Assembly: GCF_000204055.1 (NCBI RefSeq)
Contig: NW_006768813.1
Location: 57,437-121,436, forward strand
From: Melampsora larici-populina 98AG31
Lineage: Eukaryota; Basidiomycota; Pucciniomycetes; Pucciniales; Melampsoraceae
Length of the DNA stretch: 64,000 nt
Direction: 5' to 3'
Shown here: positions 11,523-21,600 of the stretch, one piece after another
Position numbering within the stretch: the stretch's first letter is position 1
Layout: each line of letters opens with the position of its first letter
Program-made: the position numbers and the translations under genes
The notes under the pieces: generated by a model
What the model was told of the DNA's origin: nothing
What the model saw: only the letters and a program-made list of their open reading frames with translations
The model's database searches: none

Positions 11523-11769
11523 CTCTTATATACATAAATGTTTTATTTCTTGAACTTTTTGGTACATATACATATCAATAAGTTTTTTTTGTTTTGTTGT
11601 TTTTTTGAAGGGTATGGTTTTTTTGGGGGTGGGAGGTCATAAGGGGTTTTGTGAGTTTGAGTTTTGTAGGTTATTTTTAGATGCGCATGGGATGTTATTT
11701 TTGGTTTTTTGAGAAATAGAAATTCAAATACATAAAACAAACAAACAATTTACGGGTTCTTGATTTATT
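11523..11769 (+). repeat. left half of duplicated segment (copy interrupted by Harbinger)
   Basis: This stretch (ATAAATGTTTTATTTCTTG..., GGGGGTGGGAGG, GTGAGTTTGAGTTTTGTAGG, GAGAAATAGAAATTC) matches 32.03-32.28 kb in the same order and orientation. The homology resumes at 17030 on the other side of the Harbinger element. Confidence 0.85.
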
Positions 11770-12174
11770 AGGGCAGTTCAAGTAGGGTGTTTACAGCCTT
11801 AGTTTAAAATTTAAGTGTTGTTCGGTGCCTTAAATTTATAAGATTGATTTCACCTTTCGCGAACCAGCTCTAGAGGTGGTTCACCACCTCGCGATCAAAT
11901 ATTTGGTCTTAAACTTTTAACAGCTCTTCACCACAAACCCAAAAAAAGGTCCACAAATCCTTTTAAAAAAAAGACTTTTTTTTCGTACCTTTTTTTTGAT
12001 TTTGTCCCTGCATAAACGCTTTTTTTTTCGTCTGCTGGTTCATCTCTTTCATTAACAAACCTAGAACGGGTTTGTTTCCCCGGGGATAAACCAAGAGGAT
12101 TCAAACTCGGGTCTTGATTTTGATGCAAACCCCAGCCTTTCAGGAAATCCCACCTCCACACCTCTTCTTTTCCC

Positions 12175-12250
12175 TCACTCGGACCACACCTGATATCACG
12201 TAGGATATCGTATCACTCGGACCACACCTGATATCACGTAGGATATCGTA
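12175..12250 (+). repeat. two perfect 38-bp tandem repeats inside the Harbinger element
   Basis: Copies 12175-12212 and 12213-12250 are identical; each contains ACACCTGATATCACG and AGGATATCGTA. The location is upstream of the partner gene, so it may be a subterminal transposase-binding or promoter repeat (inference). Confidence 0.9.
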
Positions 12251-12668
12251 TCACGTAATCAACCTCTCAGGCACTCAAAAATCAAAAACCCAGATTTTCT
12301 CCAAAGCGACGTCAACATCGGCAATCTCGGACAGCATCGTCTTTGTCTGCCCTTGCGCCCAGGGCTTGGCCGTGCCGGCATTTCTCAGTACGTCAACACA
12401 GACGTGTGGCCCTGTGTTCATGCCTGACGAAATCACTGGTGGTTTGGGGTTTCACATATATATATCAGATTTTAACGAACCTTTTGCACCCTTTACCTTG
12501 CACCCTTTACCCCTAGTTCTACAACTCGTTGGCCATCCCGCTTCCCTTTCAACTCCGATCGCCTGCCTCACGTGATTTGATTTTGTTACTACTGGCTTTG
12601 GTCGTTTTCTTCAAGTGGTCCTCTAAAACTCGTCTTGAGCGTTTTTCCCCGTATTCATTTTGGTCAAC

Positions 12669-14457
12669 ATGTTGAATGACACGCCACCCATTGTGAAGGT
12701 CAGTCAAATGTATAAGCAATCATCATGAGTCTCATGCATGAATAAATATTAACAGTAAACTATTTGTTGTTCTTTGCTAGCCTCCCCCCCGAACTAGGCG
12801 AACTAGAGCTCAGATTGAGCTAGATTTGATAGCTTCCGGCGTACCTGCGAACGCTCGACCAACCCCTGCCGCCATCAAACGTTCTCGACTGGCTGCGCAA
12901 AAACGGGCCCGTAGTGTTTCAGTGGCGCCAACCAATCGACAAACTAGAGATAGCCCGCCTTTTGAACTCGTGGATTATCAAACAATTGTGGAATACCTCA
13001 GTAGACCCAATGTTTGTAACTCTCTTTTTGGTGGCGGGAGCCAGACTAAAGTCTCTGGCTTGCCGATGAATCCACAATCAATCTTGAACTCGCTTGCACT
13101 GAGGTTGAACAACAATTACAACATCAGAAACAACTCGACCAACATGCGTCTAAACGGGAGAGTCTTGCAAAAAAGGTTGAAACGATACAAGTCCAAATAC
13201 ACCCGTACGAAGGCTTTCAGTGGGAAAACTGGTAGTGGCTTGTCAGCCAAAAACGTTGCGGACGGAATCGACACCATGGAAGCTTTATTAGAAAGCATGT
13301 GCCCATGTTTCAGTGAAATGGATGCTTTATTTCGTGAGAAGGGTAATGTGAACCCCTTTGGGATTCTCGACACCGGTTTGGCTCCTTCGACTTCTGACGA
13401 TGATAACGAAGACGAAGACGTTCCAATTGACCCCGGGTTTGGTAGTGACGGTGGCAGCACCACCGATGGTCACGATCATCCAGCCGTGGTCAACCCTGGC
13501 TTAAAGACACGAGACAAGGGTGAGTGTTTGTCATATCAGCACTCAAGTTTATGTGATCACTAACTGGTGTGCCACTTCGCTCCAGCTGTGAACTCCTCTA
13601 CCAACCAAAATCTTAAGACAGCACCCAACCAAGTCTTCAACAAACACTCGTCTTCGTACTCCAATCAAGCTCGCCCAGGGCCACTTCCGGAAAGGTTCTC
13701 TAGTCCTGACGCCGAAGAATGGGAAGCCTATCAAGATCTCATTGATTCCGAAATGCCCTGTACCAACCGCAGTTCCAGCAATCAAAAAAAAGAAAGGACC
13801 AAAACCCTTGCGAGCCCGGACCAACAAGTTTTAATTGATGACCACGACCGCGAAATGTTCCCCCCTCTACCAGATCCTATCGCCAGGGACCTCGAGGTCT
13901 TACCTACTGCGACTCCTCACCTCAAGCGCAGTAGTAATCAAACTGGCAAACGCAAAAGTATGAAAAAGTATGATCTGACCCCGGAGGAACGGCTCCTGGA
14001 TTCGTCGTCAGAAGATGAGGTACCATCCGCCAAGGCATCTCGCAACGCGTTGACGTCAACCCAAGCACACGGTTCAAGCCGCGCCACTTTGGCTCGCCGT
14101 GCTGTCGACCCTCTTCCTTCGATCGATCCCTCAACTGTGCGAGGGAAAGACTACAAGCACCCGGTGGCGACTGCGATGCAATTGGGCAACACCGCCAAAA
14201 TCGAGATGTTGCGTTCAGCCAACGAGTGGCGTCAACAGTTCGATGCTGCCAAACAGCATGCCGAAATCCAGGCTCGTCAATCTGATCTTAATTGGGCCAA
14301 AGAAAGATTCTTTTTGGAACGTGAAGACGAGCGAAATCGACTGGCACTTGTCACCAGGAACGAGCGCAAAGCCTTTTGCGAAAAGTTGGTTCTTGAAGGG
14401 AAGACCCCCCAAGAGCTTGAGGCCTATCTCAAACTGGTCTATCCGGACCCTTTGTAA
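12669..14457 (+). CDS. Harbinger accessory DNA-binding protein (Myb/SANT-like)
   Basis: Three exons (12669-12698, 12781-13519, 13586-14457) give one continuous protein of about 546 aa. The first exon encodes only MLNDTPPIVK. Residues of about 60-190 hold the Myb/SANT-like domain typical of Harbinger second proteins: a start rich in positively charged residues, LVDYQTIVEYL..LFGG, then a helix with RVLQKRLKRYKSKY, TGSGLS, and a CPCFSEMDALF motif. The middle is acidic (DDDNEDED) and Ser/Asn-rich. The last 100 residues are helical and charged (EMLRSANEWRQQ..., FFLEREDERNRL). In Harbinger systems this protein binds the terminal repeats and brings the transposase into the nucleus. The frame is intact. 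Confidence 0.78.
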
Positions 14458-15211
14458 CCATGGCGAACCTTCCGGTGATAAGTTAGTGGTCTCTCATGCG
14501 CATCTTGTTGGTCAAATCGATCAGATACTGATGGATATGATTTTGTTTCGATGTTATAGCCCTTGACCGCGCTCGATTGTGGTCCTTTCCTTATATGTGA
14601 TGTCTGAGATCTGTGTAGGTGCCCCAATTCTGTTGAACAGTCGTTTGTGCTTTCCCTTCTCCTCCGTTAGTTTCGATACACAAAAGATGTCATTTTTTTT
14701 CTTAATTTGTCCGGTTAGCCATATTTTGTAATTTGTATATGTATTTCTGCCTCTATATCTTCCATACAAGAGTTACCAAGATGTTGCACGGATGATTTGG
14801 TACATGTCGAGTGTGGAATATCATTTTTTAGTCCCTTTAATAAGTGAAAGTGCTTAAGCAAAGCAATCAAACGGGAACCCATTTTACTTAAGCAAAGTAA
14901 TCAAACGGGAACACATTGACACTTTCAAACGGGAACCCTGTAGTGCTTAAGATGAAGATAGATGAAGATTCTTGAAATCATTTCAACTCTGATCAGGACA
15001 CCGACTTTTTGAGGTGAAAGAATTTTTTGCGCGTCAAGTGTGTCAAGAACGGGTAACTGATAACTTAAATATTATTTCAACAAAACCACCGTTTGACAGG
15101 AAGTTACAACAGATAGAACACCAAGAAGAGAAAGAAAGATACATGACAAAGACCAAAAGGAACAGTTGACCGAAACAAAACAACGTAGGACGATTCGAAA
15201 CAGTGAAAGCC
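14458..15211. other. spacer between convergent Harbinger genes
   Basis: Non-coding. At about 14850-14935 there is a short direct repeat, CTTAAGCAAAG(C/T)AATCAAACGG, twice, plus a third partial copy (TCAAACGGGAAC). Confidence 0.6.
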
Positions 15212-16696
15212 TCATTGAACGATGGGGAGGCCACCACTCTCCCAGTTGTAGGCTACCGCGTGATCCCGAACTGACTCACGCTTTGCCCTTCCTCGTTCCA
15301 TCATCAGATTGTCCGAAACCACTTCCCGAAACCTAGCTTGCCCCGCCTCCCCTGGCTCCACAAAGGCTAGCTCACCTGCTTCATCCTCCCATGCGTTTCC
15401 GAGGTCTGCAAGCATATTATGGAGGATGATGCAACAACGGACCCATCGCAGCATGTGATACATGTCTTCTCGCTCATTCAAAGCCAGTCGCAGGCCTTGC
15501 AGTGACGCCCAGCGCGATTTCAGAATGCCAATCGAGTGCTCGTTGCGGACCCTCGCCTTGGCTACACACCAATTAAACTGTTTGTTTCGCTCGACCTCTG
15601 CTGCCTGCCCTTTATACGAAGGAACCACCGTTTCAGAAGGAATGTACGCGGAGTCGGCAATTATGTATTCGCCTACATCAAAAACATGTTAGTGATGTAC
15701 TTTCTGACCAGCGAGTTTACATGCAAGCTGACCTTTCTCAAAATACTTATGAGGTTTGTCAAAAATGCCAGTTTTTGAGTACACCGTGCTGTCACAGCAC
15801 GAACCGGGCCATCCTCCATAGGCGTAGGTAATTCGACGATCACAGTCACACACGATCTGGATGTTAATTGAGTAGCGGTGTTTGCGGTCGAAGAACACTT
15901 CGCCATCCCGCCCTGGCCGTTGGAATAGGGGGATAGTTGTGCCATCTACAAACCCCACGCAACCAGGGAATCCGTCGCGCTCCAAAACCTTCGAGATCGC
16001 CTTTCGTCTGTCTGAATTTGGCCATTTGACATAGTGAGCACCTGCTTTCAGAATAGCTTCGATAACTCTACGCGTACAGTTTACCACGGACCCACGCGCC
16101 ACTTTGTAGTTTCTAGCCAAGCGACCGACGGAAGCGCCATTCCCATTGCTGCCAAGGCGTTCAAGAGTTATGGCCAATTGATGTTCCACAGGTGGTTGTG
16201 GATTGTTGCTTTGTGATATGAAGATCGGGTCGGAAATAATCATGGCCAACAGCGCACGGAAACCTTCCGGTGTAGTTCTCATAGCTTGACGAAAGTCAGT
16301 TCGCCTCGTGTGTAACATATCCCGAAGGTCGAAAGGATTTCCTAGTGACACCCGCAGGCGCGGCTGAAGGTACCGACTGGAGGTGACAATAGATAGCATG
16401 TCACCCCACTGTTCTTCCTCGTCAAATAGCTCGTTGTACAAGGTCGCCATGATGGTGTTATGTGGGAATAGGATTTGTCCGTCGCTAGGGTCGATTTTGT
16501 TGAAATCATGTCCGGGCATGTTCGAAGGTGCATTCATATGAGCAAAAATGCATAGATTGGTAAGGTCTCTGATTGTGGTAACTCGGTCTGATACGCGAGG
16601 CATGATCCGCTGGAGAGGAATCGGGTGTTTAGGGTAAAGAGGTATTTCGGTGCTGATGATTTGGAATTCGGAGCTGACGAAGAAGGGAATGGCCAA
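15212..16696 (-). CDS. PIF/Harbinger DDE transposase
   Basis: Two exons (16696-15709 and 15672-15212) give 482 aa. The DDE_Tnp_4 fold is recognisable: first Asp in GFVDGTTIPLFQRPG, second Asp in GGWPGSCCDSTVYS, the IIADSAY strand after the splice, and the catalytic Glu in RVRNEHSIGILKSRW. An upstream helical domain contains GRLARNYKVARGSVVNCTRRV, a helix-turn-helix-like stretch. All three catalytic residues and both frames are intact, so the element could be functional. A second in-frame Met (MPRVSDRV) about 30 codons in is an alternative start. It is transcribed toward the accessory gene. Confidence 0.9.
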
Positions 16697-17028
16697 GCAA
16701 GTGAGTGAGTGAGTTGGGGGAGGAAATGTCAGACGAAGTCACACCACCCCCAGCACACACGCTCAGCAGATGAAACAATTAAATTAACATAATCAATCAC
16801 AAAATATTCATTTATTTCAAAAAAGGCCACCACCACGGGGCATCAAATCGAACAAAATCAGGGCGAAAGATGCCTTGTTTGCAATTCGCCCTGGATTTAT
16901 AAGCCCGTAAAAGTCGATTTTAAGGCTTAAAAAACTCTGCAAACGCAAATCTTAAGGCTGTCGCACCCTTAAAATTAGTGTCCGTCAGTATGCGGCAGAG
17001 TGTACGCAAAATCTGACTTGAACCGCCC
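16697..17028. other. right subterminal region of the Harbinger element
   Basis: Non-coding DNA between the transposase start and the right inverted repeat, presumably holding the transposase promoter. It contains the hairpin near 16859-16894. Confidence 0.5.
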
Positions 17029-17029
17029 T

Positions 17030-17288
17030 ATTGAGTTTGGTGACTTTTAATTCGATCTGTTTCTTTGAGTAGCCCCTTTTAGTCATATAATTGTGCAAAA
17101 GCCGTCAGTAAAGACACGTGCATTGCCTCAGCCTGCAATTTGGTCTGCCATTGAACCGATGAGCGCACTCCTGGTGAAACCTTTCGTAGTAGATACTTTA
17201 AGCGTTAAATTGACATGAAGGCTTGAAGACAACTTTTCTGGCACACAAATAAACTATTAAAACTTGAACACATGTAGGAGTTGTACTA
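17030..17288 (+). repeat. right half of duplicated segment (matches 32.28-32.55 kb)
   Basis: Sequence such as AGTAGCCCCTTT, TGTGCAAAAGC, GAACCGATGA, and TTTTCTGGCACACAAAT matches the region just 3' of the secreted-protein gene at 32.54-32.84 kb. At about 17265-17288 the minus strand still reads ACTCCTACATGTGTT, equal to the last codons (T-P-x-C-V) of that gene, with the stop TAA changed to CAA; homology then ends. Confidence 0.8.
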
Positions 17289-17498
17289 GAAATGTGGTTT
17301 ACCTGTGAGTACCAGGTTGTCAGCTTTTATGAGCTGCACACACTGATTGAAAAGGTCAGCTGGACAATCTGATGAGAAAGAAGATTGTTGAGTAAAACAA
17401 TAAGGACCAGGCAAACATTTCGTGCCTCATGACTAGATTTCATATCTTAGAGTGCTTTTGAAGTTTCACATGAGCACCAAGGTTCATTTAGAGTATGA

Positions 17499-18981
17499 GT
17501 GACAGGCCAGAGGATGTCACTCGTTTACCTTGCTGAACCCATGCGGACATTCAGCTGTTCTGTTCTTGACACTTGTACTCCTCCTGGTCAATGCAGCACA
17601 TGCCTACTCCGGTCAGATTGTAAACCACTTCAACTAATCGTTCTTGGTTGCTTGACCTCATCTCTATGCACCATGGACACCAACTCCTTACTCTTCCATC
17701 CTAACGGGCTACCCATCACTCAATCTCCAGCTTTAGGGAACTCCATGCTGATGTTTGCATGGTGGCACCTCTACCAGATTGAAGAACTGCAGGAGATCTT
17801 GCAGTTCTTGAACGAGTTTCATCAACTAGGAGGCAATCCCTTACCTGACCTGTTGTGCAGACGTGTTAACATCGAGTCTTGGCACCCACATATCAGCAAG
17901 CTTACCACACAATTCTACCCGGACAAAATCCTGGTGATCCATCACTGGGGTGACTTTCCACCTCAAATTGTATTATCAAACAGAGCTAGTGAAAACGGTA
18001 TGACCATGCTTGCCATTTACATGGCAAGGTTAGCTACGCCGTCTTGGTATTTCAATCTCTTGCAGATCTTTGGACGCAAGACGTCCACCATAGGTTGTAT
18101 CTGTTGGTGGGTCCAACTTTGGATTTTCAAAAACTTGGGGCTGCTTTTGCAATGGAACTCGCAGTGTTATCCACCAGAGAAACTCAAAGGCCTTGCAGAA
18201 AGTTTGGTGGACGCGAGGGACTGTCCAATGGATAACTGTGTTGGTTTCCTAGATGGTGAGTCAAGTTTCCTTGGGTAATGAATATATTATACCTTGCCTG
18301 ATGACCTTCCTCAACAAGGGACCGTATGGTGCATTACCTGACCAAAGTACAACCAACATCCCCTTTACAATGGCCACAAGCGTGCACATAGCCTCAAATT
18401 TTGGGGATCACGGCTGACTTGACCGAGGTGTATCGGGGGTCCCGGCACAACACAGCCATCCTGAGGATGCCTGGTCTCAGCAAGGTGTTGGAAGAGGACG
18501 CCAAAGGGTTTGGAGGGCGGCAGATGATGCTTTACAGTGATCAAGGCTATCAGAACTCAGCCGTGATGTTCACGCCTTACGCTGGAGTCCATCTCGGACC
18601 AGATCAAGCCAGGTTCAATCGAGTAATGGCCAGCGTCTGTGTGGCAGTCAAACACGAGTTTGGGGGGCTCCGGAATATCTTCCGGATGTTGCAGTACAAA
18701 GGTATGTGGGTTGTCTCTTTTTCACTCTATTGATACTACCTACTAAGACTGCTGGGTGTGGAGCGCGTCATGTAGACAACCTCAGGTTCTACGTCAATTA
18801 CTTGAACGCCTTCTACCACTATGCGGTAATACTCAAAAAACTTTTGATATGTTGTGGTCGTGGCCCGCTGGGCGGAGTGGCACCCCCTCCTACGTTGCAG
18901 GCTTATCTGGCAAGCCATCACTTCCGCAACAAATGTCAACCTAGAGGCCCAATGGATCTTGATGAAGATGATCAGGAGTGA
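17499..18981 (+). pseudogene. decayed PIF-type transposase (second family)
   Basis: A relic of a DDE_Tnp_4 transposase. Exon-like block 17499-18253 ends in NCVGFLDG (first catalytic Asp), followed by a GTGAGT donor. After an acceptor near 18318 the frame reads GTVWCIT-stop-PKYNQHPLYNGHKRAHSLKFWG. A frameshift near 18400 then leads to ITADLTEVYRGSRHNTAIL, MMLYSDQGYQNS and VKHEFGGLRNIF. The family motif GxRHD has become RHN, so the second catalytic Asp is lost, and there is an in-frame TGA at 18339-18341. It is therefore inactive. The downstream part to 18981 is open but of uncertain membership. Different from the intact Harbinger at 11.8-17.0 kb. Confidence 0.72.
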
Positions 18982-19259
18982 GCACTTGATTGATTGAGAT
19001 AACTCTCAATCACAGGGGGAAAAATAAAAGCTCACATAGATGTGAGCAGAGGGTACCTTCCTGATAACTCCAAAAATGTTTCAATTTCCTTCAGATTCTT
19101 TCAATTCACCATTTTGGTGGTGCCAACGTGATCAGCCTGTAAAACTTAGGTATTGCTTGAGTTTGCTAAAGCATGCTCATCTTCATCTTGGATGAGCCTC
19201 TCTTGAGCATGGATGAGTGCTCAGGACCCAGCTGACACATCACTGTATACTCAGAATCA

Positions 19260-20170
19260 CCTTCAGAAGGGTCCAAAGGATGTCACTGAGTATTGGCTTA
19301 GGGGCCGCTCAGCTAGTTCTAAGTGGCATTCCTGGGATTGGAAGTATCCAAAGGATTTCACTCAGTATTGGCTGAGGGGATGCTCAGTTCAGCACAGCTG
19401 CTCAGCCAATCCTCAGTGGTATTCCTGGGATCAGGAGGATCCAAAGGATTTCACTGAGTATTGGCTGAGGGGCTGCTCAGCTGGTCCTCAGTGGCATTCC
19501 TGGGATCAGAAGTATCCAAATGATGTCACTGAGTATTGGCTGAGCGGCTGCTCAGTTCAGCACAGCTGCTCACCTAGTCCTCAGTGGCATTCCTGGGATC
19601 AGAAGTATCCAAATGATGTCACTGAGTATTGGCTGAGCGGCTGTTCAGTTCAGTACAGCTGCTCACCTAGGCCTCAGTGGCATTACTGGGATCAGAAGTA
19701 TCCAAAGGATGTCACTGAGTATTGGCTGAGCGGCTGTTCAGTTCAGCACAGCTGCTCACCTAGTCCTCAGTGGCATTCCTGGGATCAGAAGTATCCAAAG
19801 GATGTCACTGAGTATTAGCTGAGGGGCTGCTCAGTTCAGTACAGCTGCTCACCTAGGCCTCAGTGGCATTACTGGGATCAGAAGTATCCAAAGGATGTCA
19901 CTGAGTATTGGCTGAGGGGCTGCTCAGTTCAGCACAGTTGCTCACCTAGTCCTCAGTGGCATTACTGGGATCAGAAGTATCCAAAGGATGTCACTGAGTA
20001 TTGGCTGAGGGGCTGCTCAGTTCAGCACAGTTGCTCACCTAGTCCTCAGTGGCATTACTGGGATCAGAAGTATCCAAAGGATGTCACTGAGTATTGGCTG
20101 AGGGGCTGCTCAGTTCAGCACAGCTGCTCACCTAGTCCTCAGTGGCATTCCTGGGATCAGAATTATCCAA
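19260..20170 (+). repeat. tandem array of about ten 93-bp units
   Basis: Each unit contains CAGTGGCATTCCTGGGATCAG, AGTATCCAAAGGATGTCACTG and GAGTATTGGCTGAG. Because 93 is 31 codons, the array stays open in one frame for about 200 residues (repeating QWHSWDQKYP, DVTEYWL), but a TAG interrupts it at about 19816 and there is no upstream gene signal. One unit is shortened by an internal deletion. Probably a subterminal or satellite-like repeat rather than a gene. Confidence 0.88.
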
Positions 20171-20261
20171 AGGGATGGTTCCCATTGTGTTTTTCACATT
20201 TGGTCGGGTCTCTCACCGCTCAATCACATTTGGTCACTTGACTGTGCAGGCTGAGCATTGG

Positions 20262-20360
20262 AGGGCCTGGCATGACCTGAGCAGATGAGCTAGCCCTCCC
20301 TCAGGCTTCTTGGCTAAGGGATAAAGCCTGAGGAAGGCCTAACTCATCTGCTCAGGCCAT
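20262..20360. repeat. imperfect 44-bp inverted repeat (hairpin)
   Basis: CTGAGCAGATGAG...CCTCAGGCTT pairs with AAGCCTGAGG...CTCATCTGCTCAG around a short loop. It lies inside the 1.5-kb element, after the tandem array. Confidence 0.75.
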
Positions 20361-20798
20361 GCTGACCATTTGATCAGATGATGAGCTGAAAGAAAATTGG
20401 GGGAAAATTGGAAGAAAATTGGAAACAAACTGGAAACAATCTTGGAGAATCCTTCAAACTTTCTCTGCTCACATCTATTTGATTGTGAGCTTTGATTTTT
20501 CCCCCTGTGAATGGGCCTATATAGGCCAGTTCATGATTGCAGCAGAGCGATTGATGTGCAACCGCTGGTGTTATTTCTTAATGCTACTTAGAGATACTTT
20601 TTAATCAAAATTTTATCAATCAACAGTGATGGCTTTCATACCTTTGAGGCTACAAACAACCCAAATTATTGAACAGTTTGTGCTTTAAATTGGTAACAAG
20701 GCTGTCCTTGTGGCCAGGCCACTTTCTTGTCCGGGTGATGATGATGGATCAATCACTCACTAGCTGTTGAACAATCTGGTAATGTCTCATTTAGTCAC

Positions 20799-21533
20799 TG
20801 TTGGAGATGCGATTTGAGAAAGCACATGTGTAGCTTTCGAGAATGAACAAGATGTGCAAATGGAAATAGCGCATGAAGAGATCTATTCTGGAATAGTTCC
20901 AGCTAAGAGAAAAGTAGAAAGGACTCACAAGATAAGTCATTGGAGAAAAGTCCACAGTAAGACTAATGGAGGATTAGTCATGAACTGTGTGATTCCCTAA
21001 TTTGGACTTTCCCTTTGTTTCTTATTGTACGCGCTTTTAGCGCATTACTCTGCTTTTATGCTTTTCATTTCATTCTATTTTCTATTCTCTATTCTCTTTA
21101 CTTTACTTGTAAACGGATCTTCCAGATCCGTCCCGATCATGTACCGCCCTTTCAAGTCACTAATTGTAGACCGAATCCAGCAGTACCGGATTCGGCCATA
21201 ACCCTCCTCCACTTATCTTGTATCACGATGATCGTCGATCATCTCTCGTTGTATCACCAGATTGTCGTTTCCTTATCCGTACCTCACTCCGAGATGCTCG
21301 CGTATATAAATAGCTCTCATCTCCCAAGGAAATGCAACCTCAAGTTACTTCCTACTTATTTTCCGCCACTTGAAAGTGAGTAGAATCACAACTGCTATGA
21401 GAGACGAAACGGTGGTCATACGCATGAATACGTTCGCCTATAAATAAGGCCGTATTCGACATCTTGTATATAGATTTTGTTCCCATCTTATTATCGTTAT
21501 AAAATACAAATAGAAACCTTCATTGCTCTAACA
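20799..21533 (+). repeat. 5' LTR of Ty1/copia element, split by a solo LTR
   Basis: Starts TGTTGGAGATGCG and ends CTCTAACA; matches the 3' LTR at 26480-26807. Length is 735 bp because of a 407-bp insertion (403-bp solo LTR plus 4-bp duplication). Subtracting it gives 328 bp, exactly the 3' LTR length. TATA box TATAAATAA at 21439. The 5-bp duplication GTCAC precedes it (20794-20798). Confidence 0.93.
20988..21390 (+). mobile_element. solo LTR (403 bp) nested in the copia 5' LTR
   Basis: Begins TGTGATTC and ends GAATCACA, with ACTG (or AACTG) repeated on both sides. The intact 3' LTR shows the uninterrupted site (CATGAACTGCTATGAG). A TATA box TATATAAATA at 21303 supports an LTR promoter. No related internal sequence is present here. 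Confidence 0.8.
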
Positions 21534-21600
21534 CATTATCAGTACCAAGCGTACTCACCAAACCAATAAACAGTTTAACAAAAACCAACTCAACAATAAA

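Larger units (their letters stand above)
11770..17029. mobile_element. PIF/Harbinger DNA transposon, apparently complete
   Basis: 5.26-kb element with inverted ends AGGGC(A/G)GTTCAAGT. A 3-bp direct ATT flanks it at 11767-11769 and 17030-17032. It encodes a DDE transposase (minus) and a Myb/SANT-like partner protein (plus) that converge. Base composition and codon use are clearly more GC-rich than in the surrounding host DNA. The same flanking sequence occurs uninterrupted at about 32.28 kb, which fixes both boundaries. A CAGGGCGAA/TTCGCCCTG hairpin lies near the right end (about 16859-16894). Confidence 0.9.
19011..20509. mobile_element. non-autonomous DNA element with 3-bp target duplication, carrying a 93-bp minisatellite
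   Basis: Inverted ends start CACAGGGGGAAAAAT at 19011 and are mirrored at 20509; homology continues inward about 45 bp (AAAGCTCACA...AGATGTGAGCAGAG). AAT flanks both sides (19008-19010, 20510-20512). CACAG termini with a 3-bp duplication resemble CACTA/EnSpm-type elements (inference). No transposase is inside; most of the interior is a tandem array. Confidence 0.72.

Noticed and set aside
19213..19818. A 201-codon repetitive open frame that looks like a repeat protein.
   Set aside because: It exists because the tandem unit is 31 codons; it has no promoter or signal context, lies inside a transposable element and ends at a TAG within the array.
19260..20170. CRISPR-like array of repeats.
   Set aside because: Units are contiguous 93-bp tandem repeats with no unique spacers, in a fungal genome.
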